The notes under the pieces: model-generated | Database searches by the model: none | What the model was told of the DNA's origin: nothing | Seen by the model: the letters and a program-made list of their open reading frames with translations, nothing else | Shown here: positions 58,162 to 64,000 of the stretch, piece after piece | Layout: the number at the start of each line of letters is the position of its first letter | Position numbering within the stretch: the first letter of the stretch is position 1 | Assembly: GCF_009662475.1 (NCBI RefSeq) | Contig: NZ_CP045571.1 | Span: forward strand, 866,501-930,500 | Direction: 5' to 3' | Length of the DNA stretch: 64,000 nt | DNA from: Acidithiobacillus thiooxidans ATCC 19377 | GTDB taxonomy: Bacteria > Pseudomonadota > Gammaproteobacteria > Acidithiobacillales > Acidithiobacillaceae | Translations under genes and position numbers: made by a program

Positions 58162-58189
58162 AAAGGGCAGACCCTGAAGTCTGCCCTTT
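58162..58189. terminator. Bidirectional terminator between purA and tRNA-Leu
   Basis: A perfect 11-bp stem AAAGGGCAGAC / GTCTGCCCTTT with a 6-nt loop, with A/T residues on both sides. It can stop the hfq-purA operon on the plus strand and the tRNA-Leu transcript on the minus strand. Confidence 0.85.
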
Positions 58190-58194
58190 GCTTT

Positions 58195-58281
58195 TGGTAC
58201 CGGGGACTGGATTCGAACCAGCACAAGCTTTCGCTCACTAGGACCTGAACCTAGCGCGTCTACCAATTCCGCCACCTCGGC
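58195..58281 (-). tRNA. tRNA-Leu(CAG)
   Basis: An 87-nt class II tRNA read on the minus strand, with acceptor GCCGAGG/CCCCGGT-type pairing, D-arm GCGGAATTGGTAGACGC, anticodon loop TTCAGGT (anticodon CAG), a long variable arm and encoded CCA. It is divergent from rnr, 37 bp away. Confidence 0.95.
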
Positions 58282-58318
58282 GTGGACGGAATGATCTTTG
58301 ATTAAGGAGTAGTTGTCA

Positions 58319-60562
58319 ATGCCTGAAAACCAGGAGCCCGCAGCACTGAGTGAACGTGATCCCATGTTCGAGCGGGAAAAAGAAAAATATGAACGCCCTA
58401 TCGTCAGTCGGGAATACATTCTTCAGTATCTGGAAGAAGCGGGACAGCCTCTGACGCTGGAAGATTTTTTTGCCGAGCTCGAAATCGAGGAAGAAGACCA
58501 GGAAGCCTTGCGTCGCCGCCTGCGTGCCATGGAAAGAGATGGTCAGTTGGTCCGCAACCGACGCGGAGCCTACGGCATTGTCGAAGCCATGGAATTGATT
58601 CGGGGGAGTGTCAGCGCCCATCCCGATGGTTTTGGCTTTTTGATTCCTGAAGCCGGGGGCAAAGATCTTTTTTTATCACCCCGGGAAATGCGCAAAGTTT
58701 TTCATGGCGATACTATTCTTGGCCGGGCGGTGGGCGAAGATCGGCGAGGACGGATTGAAGGTACAGTTGTCCGCATCCTGGAGCGGGCTCTGAAACAGAT
58801 TGTGGGCCGTTATTTTGCCGATGGTGGCAGCCATTACGTGGTGCCTGAAGATCGGCGTATTTCCCATGAATTCGGGGTGGTGGAGGGAGGTGAACTGGCG
58901 CCGGTGCATGGGCAGATTGTGACGCTAAATATTACCCAGTATCCGGATGGTCGCAATATGCCCCAGGGATCGGTTGTGGAAATTCTTGGCGAACACATGG
59001 CACCCGGTATGGAAGTGGAAATTGCGGTGCGTAATTACGGCCTTCCTTATCAATGGTCGCAGGCGGTTCTGGACGAGGCTGCGCGTTTTTCCGAAGTGGT
59101 ACCCGAGGATATGAAAATAGGTCGCCGCGATTTGCGTGATCTTCCTCTGGTTACCATTGATGGTGCCGATGCCAAAGACTTTGATGATGCGGTTTTTGCG
59201 GAAGAAATTGCCGACGGTTTTCGCCTTATTGTCGCCATTGCCGATGTGGCCAGTTATGTTCAGTCGGGCTCCGCTCTGGATAAAGAGGCGGTTGCCCGGG
59301 GTAATTCCGTGTATTTCCCGCGTCGGGTCATTCCGATGCTGCCGGAAATCCTTTCGAACGGCTTGTGCTCCCTGAATCCGCATGTGGATCGGCTGTGTAT
59401 GCTTTGCGAAATGGAAATGAATGTGGCCGGTGAGGTTCAGCGTTTTCGTTTTGCCCGGGGGGTCATGCGCTCCCAGCGCCGCTTTACCTACGACGAAGTG
59501 GCCGCCATTCTTGATGGGAATGAGGCGTTGCGTACCCAGGATGCAGCTATGGTGCCGCATCTGGAGGCGTTACACCGCCTGTATCAAAGTTTTGCCGGGG
59601 CCAGGGAGCGAAGAGGGACCATTGAGTTCGATTCCCAGGAAACGCGCATCATCTACAATGACCAGTTACGCATTGAAAAAATTGTCGCCGTTACCCGTAA
59701 TGTAGCGCATCGTATTATCGAAGAATGTATGCTCGCGGCCAATGTGTGTGCTGCCCAGTATTTCCGGATTCATGATCTGCCCATGTTGTACCGGGTGCAT
59801 CCAGAGCCTTCCGCAGACAAGCTGGAGGATTTGCGCCGTTTTCTGGGAGAGCTTGGGGTACCCTTGCGCTTGCCGGAGCGTCCGCGTAGCGCCGATCTGG
59901 CGAAGATCATTGAAGAAACCCGGGACCGTAGTGATTCCAGTCTGATTCAGACCGTAATTTTACGGAGCCTGTCGCAAGCATTTTACACAGTGGATACCGG
60001 AATGCATTTTGGTTTGGCTTTTCCGGCCTATACCCACTTCACCTCACCCATTCGCCGCTATCCCGATCTGGTGGTTCATCGCGGCATCCAGGCATTGCTG
60101 GATGCGGGTACTCAGGAACCACGCTGGTTGGCCAAAAAGGAACTGCAGGAGTTGGGGCAGCATTGTTCCATGACCGAGCGCCGTGCAGATGAAGCCAGTC
60201 GTGAGGCCGTGAACTGGCTCAAATGTGAATTCATGATGGATAAAATTGGCGAAACATTTACCGGTATCATTACCGGCGTAACTGGTTTTGGCCTGTTTGT
60301 TGCCCTGCGCGAGGTCTATGTGGAAGGTCTGATTCATATCAGCACCCTGGGTGAAGATTATTTCCATTTTGATGCGCAGCATTACCGTATTATTGGTGAT
60401 CGCAGTAAGGAAACATTCCAGTTGGGCGACGCCATTGAAATCCGGGTGATGAATGTCAACCTGGATGATCGCAAAATTGACTTTGAACGAGTAGTGCCAG
60501 AAGGGCAGGCCACGGGTGGTAAATCCCGTCGTCCCCGGCGTTCACGCAAAGAGTCCTCCTGA
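58319..60562 (+). CDS. rnr: Ribonuclease R
   Basis: A 747-residue processive 3'-5' exoribonuclease that degrades structured RNA. Order: N-terminal winged helix (ILQYLEEAGQPLTLEDFF), cold-shock domains, the RNB core with DGADAKDFDDAV (catalytic Asp residues near 280-290), and a C-terminal S1 domain (GETFTGIITGVTGFGLFVAL) with a basic tail. ATG 58319 has AAGGAG nine bases upstream; the in-frame TTG at 58313 is too close. A palindromic element follows the stop. Confidence 0.95.
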   Translation: MPENQEPAALSERDPMFEREKEKYERPIVSREYILQYLEEAGQPLTLEDFFAELEIEEEDQEALRRRLRAMERDGQLVRNRRGAYGIVEAMELIRGSVSAHPDGFGFLIPEAGGKDLFLSPREMRKVFHGDTILGRAVGEDRRGRIEGTVVRILERALKQIVGRYFADGGSHYVVPEDRRISHEFGVVEGGELAPVHGQIVTLNITQYPDGRNMPQGSVVEILGEHMAPGMEVEIAVRNYGLPYQWSQAVLDEAARFSEVVPEDMKIGRRDLRDLPLVTIDGADAKDFDDAVFAEEIADGFRLIVAIADVASYVQSGSALDKEAVARGNSVYFPRRVIPMLPEILSNGLCSLNPHVDRLCMLCEMEMNVAGEVQRFRFARGVMRSQRRFTYDEVAAILDGNEALRTQDAAMVPHLEALHRLYQSFAGARERRGTIEFDSQETRIIYNDQLRIEKIVAVTRNVAHRIIEECMLAANVCAAQYFRIHDLPMLYRVHPEPSADKLEDLRRFLGELGVPLRLPERPRSADLAKIIEETRDRSDSSLIQTVILRSLSQAFYTVDTGMHFGLAFPAYTHFTSPIRRYPDLVVHRGIQALLDAGTQEPRWLAKKELQELGQHCSMTERRADEASREAVNWLKCEFMMDKIGETFTGIITGVTGFGLFVALREVYVEGLIHISTLGEDYFHFDAQHYRIIGDRSKETFQLGDAIEIRVMNVNLDDRKIDFERVVPEGQATGGKSRRPRRSRKESS

Positions 60563-60566
60563 TTAT

Positions 60567-60680
60567 CCTGAAAATGGCAGTTGCTGTGGGTGCTTTTTGC
60601 TCCATTGTTCCTCGCCTGTTGTTCTAAGGCTCGAAACAAAAGTTGCGGAAAAGCACCCACGGCAACTGCCGTTTTTGGGA
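60567..60680. repeat. Palindromic intergenic element, copy B
   Basis: About 114 bp between the convergent rnr and MFS genes. Arms 60571-60597 and 60649-60675 pair at 25 of 27 positions, the other two being G-U pairs in a plus-strand transcript. Read on the minus strand, its core (AACTTTTGTTTCGAGCC then TAGAACAACAGGC, ending GCAAAAAG) matches copy A at 15565-15765. Arms differ from copy A at several sites yet pair internally. Confidence 0.8.
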
Positions 60681-60714
60681 CTATTGCTGGAGAATCGGTA
60701 GTGTCAGGTGGTTT

Positions 60715-62238
60715 TCAGGAATTCTCTGGTGTTTTCCGTGCCTGTTGGGAAAACAGCGCGGTTGCCACATCGCGTGGATAGGTGAAGATGGCAGAAAGCA
60801 TGAGAATGGTGGCTACCAATAGCAAAATCGTAAAAAGTCCAAAAGTAATGCGCAGGCCATAACCATTTCCACAATGTTGGAGTTGGCAATGGCTTTCAGA
60901 AAAGTGGGTGGATACCCAACCAAAGGCAAAGGGTGCGGCGGCTTCAAGAATATACCGCAAGGATATTCGAATCCCTTCTGCACGCCCCCAGAGCCGTGAG
61001 TGCATAATATCCAGGCGCGCGGCATCCAGCGTGGGGTTGGTGGCTCCCAATGCGGTAGACCCCCAAAACAGCCAGATAAATTCGAGAACCTGATTGTTGG
61101 TATTCAGGGCCAGCAGAAAAAACGGAATGGTGAGCAGGAAGGCTATTCCAGTAACCCATACTCTTGCCGTAATCAGTCCTTTGCGTAATAACCAGTCGGC
61201 TATCCAGCCGCTGGCGATAACCCCGCCAATGCCGCCTAAACCCGCACCAACAAAAAGGCTGCTGGCCGCCATCGTATTAATATGGAAGCGTTGAGTCAGA
61301 TAAAGAATGCCGAAAGCCAGCAGTCCGGTAAAATAAAAATACCCGGCGGAGGATGCGGAAATCAGTACCACATTGCTGGGAATACTGAGAATGGTTTTTG
61401 CGGCCCGAAACCAGTGCCATTGGGTGGGGTCTTCCTGCAATATCCTTTTGCTGACCGGTTGAATGGATTTTTTGCGAATATCTTCGAGCAAATAGCGCCT
61501 GTTGGTTGTTACTTGGGCGTGGGTCTGCCTGGTGGGATTTTTTTGGGTCAGTTCTAAAGCGAGTTTCTCCATGTTGTTGCGTTGGGGTTCGCGCATGCCT
61601 TTCCATAATAAATAGGCAAGCAGAATCGCCATAATGGCCAGTACAAAAAAAACCGTGCGCCAGTTGCTGAGTGTGTTGACGGTGCCAGCCAGAATCATGC
61701 CGATACCTGCTCCCAATAATTCTCCACCGACAATCAATCCGAAGGCTCGTCCACGCCATGAGGGTGGAAATAAATCGCCCGAAAGAGAAGCAATGACTGG
61801 ACCAACGGAAACTCCGGCTGCTCCAGCCAGCATTTGCGTCAGCAGGAACCAGTAATAGCCGGGACTGATCCCACTCAGGAGCATGGCTATTGCCCATAAG
61901 GCGATCAGTTTTATGAGTAATGGAACACGGCGTTGGCGGTCACCGAGGATACCCACGGGCAGAGCTGCAGTAGCGCCGGTGAGTATGGAGGCGGTAGACA
62001 GCAGGCCATAACCAATGTTGCCAATATGCATGCTGCTTTCCAATGCCGGCGCCACTGTACCCAGAGCGGCCAGATTGAGACTGGCGAGGCCCTGAGTCAG
62101 GGCCAGTAAAATGATGGCTCGCAGTCTGGGTATGGCATTCAGCCAGTTTTTTTCCTGTTGAAGCAGTGCTTCAATGAGCTTCAGGGGATTTAAATACGCA
62201 TGCCGGGTGGAAGTATGCCCGTTTTTGTGGATGTTCAT
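60715..62238 (-). CDS. Major facilitator superfamily transporter
   Basis: A 507-residue transporter with about 12 membrane helices. Motif A-like GILGDRQRRVPLL follows helix 2, and WRGRAFGLIVGGELLGAG marks helix 4-5. A long cytoplasmic loop (residues 215-275) separates the halves. It resembles Spinster-like or sugar-phosphate-type MFS proteins, but no substrate can be assigned. The ATG overlaps the pqiC stop (ATGA), linking it to the Mce-type lipid transport genes upstream. Confidence 0.8.
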   Translation of the reverse strand: MNIHKNGHTSTRHAYLNPLKLIEALLQQEKNWLNAIPRLRAIILLALTQGLASLNLAALGTVAPALESSMHIGNIGYGLLSTASILTGATAALPVGILGDRQRRVPLLIKLIALWAIAMLLSGISPGYYWFLLTQMLAGAAGVSVGPVIASLSGDLFPPSWRGRAFGLIVGGELLGAGIGMILAGTVNTLSNWRTVFFVLAIMAILLAYLLWKGMREPQRNNMEKLALELTQKNPTRQTHAQVTTNRRYLLEDIRKKSIQPVSKRILQEDPTQWHWFRAAKTILSIPSNVVLISASSAGYFYFTGLLAFGILYLTQRFHINTMAASSLFVGAGLGGIGGVIASGWIADWLLRKGLITARVWVTGIAFLLTIPFFLLALNTNNQVLEFIWLFWGSTALGATNPTLDAARLDIMHSRLWGRAEGIRISLRYILEAAAPFAFGWVSTHFSESHCQLQHCGNGYGLRITFGLFTILLLVATILMLSAIFTYPRDVATALFSQQARKTPENS

Positions 62239-62813
62239 CCCAAATGATGCGCCAATTCCCCAGAGAGCCTTTCCAGTAACTGGCTCATGGCAGCAGCTTG
62301 CGCGGTTGGGCTGGAAGGGATATTGCCCCGATAAAAATGACTGCGTCCCTGGGTTTGGAGGTGCCCATCGGGCATACGGCTGATAAACCAGTCGGCCTGC
62401 AAAAAGACCTTGCCATCATCACTGGGGATGAAACTCTGGACGTTGATTTTGACCAGAAGATAAGGGCCATTCGGTATGGGATCCCCGGGCATGAGCACGG
62501 TTTTATCCGGCAATGCGCTTGCCAGATCCTGGGCTAGCACTTTTTGCGCCATACCGCCCAGCGGCGCCGCCCAGCGGACATGACCGGCAACGTCCAGACG
62601 ATGTTTACCCTGGAGCGTGGTCAGGTAAAGACGATCAATATCTGCGGGCATCTGCACATGCGCAACGACTATGGGCAGTCCATGGCCCTGCAAGGATTGT
62701 CTGGCCGCAACAGGAGATGGGGAGGATAGGGTCAGATACTGGGTGGGTACGGAAGCGCAGCCAGCGAGCGCCGCCACCATTCCCAACAAGAGGAGTTTTC
62801 TGTGCAATGTCAT
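62235..62813 (-). CDS. pqiC: PqiC-like ABC transport auxiliary lipoprotein
   Basis: A 192-residue lipoprotein with signal peptide and lipobox (LAALAGC-type VAALAGCASVP), followed by the conserved YLTLSSP start and IVVAHVQMPADIDRLYL of the ABC_trans_aux/PqiC family. PqiC docks the PqiB needle to the outer membrane for lipid traffic. Its start overlaps the end of pqiB (ATGA). Confidence 0.83.
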   Translation of the reverse strand: MTLHRKLLLLGMVAALAGCASVPTQYLTLSSPSPVAARQSLQGHGLPIVVAHVQMPADIDRLYLTTLQGKHRLDVAGHVRWAAPLGGMAQKVLAQDLASALPDKTVLMPGDPIPNGPYLLVKINVQSFIPSDDGKVFLQADWFISRMPDGHLQTQGRSHFYRGNIPSSPTAQAAAMSQLLERLSGELAHHLG

Positions 62814-64000
62814 GGTCTTTTTCCAAAAATCAGGGCATTGGGGTGACTGTTCAAATAATCGGTCAATTCCCGCAATGACTGGGCAGTACGTGATAATTCA
62901 TACAAGGCGCGTGGTAGCGTCGTGGATTCTGGCGCATTGGCGGCGCTTCCCTGGCTATGGAGCAGGGCATTGCCTGACTGCAAGGCGGCATGCGCCTCCT
63001 GGCTGGCACCTTTCAGTGATTTCAGGATGGCCGGTAATTGCTGGTTAGCCGTGCGCGTTAACGCATCCAGATGGGCCATGGTCTGCTGCACATGTTGCAA
63101 GGTCTCGCGGGTTTGCGGAGAGCTGCTTACGGTCGCCAGATTCTGGCTGAGTTGATCCAGATTGGCGGCAATTTTCTGCAGAGGAAGTGCATGGATTTTG
63201 GTCAGTATGCCATTCAGCTGACGAACACTGTTTTGAATGCCTGCTTCATGGACCATGGGAATGATGGGCGGTTGACCCGGCAGCAAACGGGCAGCTTTTG
63301 CACCTGGAACCAGACTGAGGTCAATGACCCTGGAACCCAGCATCGGAACAGTGCTCCCCAGTTGCGCCCGTAAGCCCTGGGCAATCAGGTGGCGGAGAAT
63401 CCCGTTCATTTGTGCGGAAGGATGGGCCATGTCCCAGGCTTGCCCACCCTGGAGCGGAATCGCCTCGGGGTTGATTTTAATATCGATATCCGTCAGGAGT
63501 GCCTGGCGCTTGGTATCAAAAAACATATGCACAGCCGTGACGCTGCCCACACGGGCCCCTTCCAGCATGACGGCGGCACCGGTTTTCAAGCCCTGTGGAC
63601 CTCCGGGCATGCGCATTTGATAGGCCACGGCATTTTCGACCGGCGCATTTTTAGCCGCAGCAGCACTGGCATAAAGGGGAAATTGCGCATTATTGTCCAC
63701 GCTGCTGCCGGTTTTGGGGGTGGAAAAACTGATGGCCCCGCTGATTAATGCCGGAATGGCAGGTATATGCACGCCGGGGTGCTCGCCAAACAGACTGACA
63801 GCGATGTTACCTGAACTCCAGAAACGGCTGCGCGCATTGACCAGATGCTGGTTTGTTTCGGGAATAAAGGCATAAATATCGAACCCTTCCCCATTTTTTT
63901 GCAAGGTTTCGCCGCGAATTTCACCGACCTGTTCGCCCCGGAACAAAATGGGTGCTCCACGAGAAATATTGCCTTTTTCCGGGGCGTGCAAAATGAGGGT
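62810..64000 (-). CDS. pqiB: PqiB-like MCE-domain protein, C-terminal part
   Basis: The gene runs off the right edge, so its N-terminus and membrane helix are missing. At least 396 residues are visible. The window starts in an MCE domain (HAPEKGNISRGAPILFRGEQVGEIRG); a second one follows (MPGGPQGLKTGAAVMLEGARVGSVTAV), and the tail is helical, fitting the end of the PqiB/YebT tube that conducts lipids between the membranes. pqiA should lie beyond the edge. Confidence 0.82.
   Translation of the reverse strand, partial: TLILHAPEKGNISRGAPILFRGEQVGEIRGETLQKNGEGFDIYAFIPETNQHLVNARSRFWSSGNIAVSLFGEHPGVHIPAIPALISGAISFSTPKTGSSVDNNAQFPLYASAAAAKNAPVENAVAYQMRMPGGPQGLKTGAAVMLEGARVGSVTAVHMFFDTKRQALLTDIDIKINPEAIPLQGGQAWDMAHPSAQMNGILRHLIAQGLRAQLGSTVPMLGSRVIDLSLVPGAKAARLLPGQPPIIPMVHEAGIQNSVRQLNGILTKIHALPLQKIAANLDQLSQNLATVSSSPQTRETLQHVQQTMAHLDALTRTANQQLPAILKSLKGASQEAHAALQSGNALLHSQGSAANAPESTTLPRALYELSRTAQSLRELTDYLNSHPNALIFGKRP

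Overview
The window looks like a chromosomal segment of an acidophilic gamma-proteobacterium-like chemolithotroph, most probably Acidithiobacillus or a close relative. This is an inference from gene content and order (rpsU-yqeY-mutS2-dnaG-rpoD-tRNA; hfq-hflX-hflK-hflC-hisZ-purA; rnr; an encapsulin-type ferritin; PPK1 next to a CYTH-CHAD protein), not from a database match.

Positions 1 to about 12,500 are accessory DNA. From the left edge there is a tightly overlapping four-gene restriction-modification-like operon: the C-terminus of an MmeI-like DNA methyltransferase, an unrecognised AT-richer 258-residue protein, a DEAD/DEAH-type helicase and a GIY-YIG (T5orf172-type) nuclease. An IS1182-family element interrupts a small ORF. 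A Fic protein, a glycine-rich exported protein, a decayed RelE/HigB-type toxin with its intact antitoxin, a frameshifted IS630-family element, an AlpA-type regulator and a P4-type tyrosine integrase follow. The integrase faces the 3' end of tRNA-Ala(CGC), which marks the right border of an integrated island; the left border is not in the window.

Positions 12,600 to 23,400 hold core genes in short units: a methyltransferase, a TauE-like permease, a DacC-like peptidase, a DHA2 efflux pump with a TetR-type operator, an unannotated 50-residue protein with a strong terminator, an RsuA-family pseudouridine synthase, a stand-alone EncFtn ferritin, hemW, a LON-domain protein, a cNMP-binding protein, rph-rdgB and an RpoS-like sigma factor. 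Positions 23,500 to 31,400 are the macromolecular synthesis operon (ribosome, primase, sigma-70) followed by tRNA-Ile2(CAU) and SOS-controlled lexA.

Positions 31,500 to 48,200 carry a DsbG-like protein and pepN, an outer-membrane barrel protein, a polyphosphate-related cluster (CYTH-CHAD, ParA-like ATPase, ppk, folD), a complete RND tripartite pump under a second TetR-type operator, and a membrane TPR protein. Positions 48,270 to 60,560 contain maf, ppc, the hfq-hflXKC-hisZ-purA operon, tRNA-Leu(CAG) and rnr. The right edge is a pqiB-pqiC-MFS operon.

The most unusual non-coding signal is a pair of palindromic elements of about 115 bp (one copy carries an extra 86 bp) placed between convergent genes at 15,565-15,765 and 60,567-60,680. 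Their internal core is nearly identical, while their long arms differ at several positions and stay complementary within each copy, which suggests that a folded structure is being preserved.
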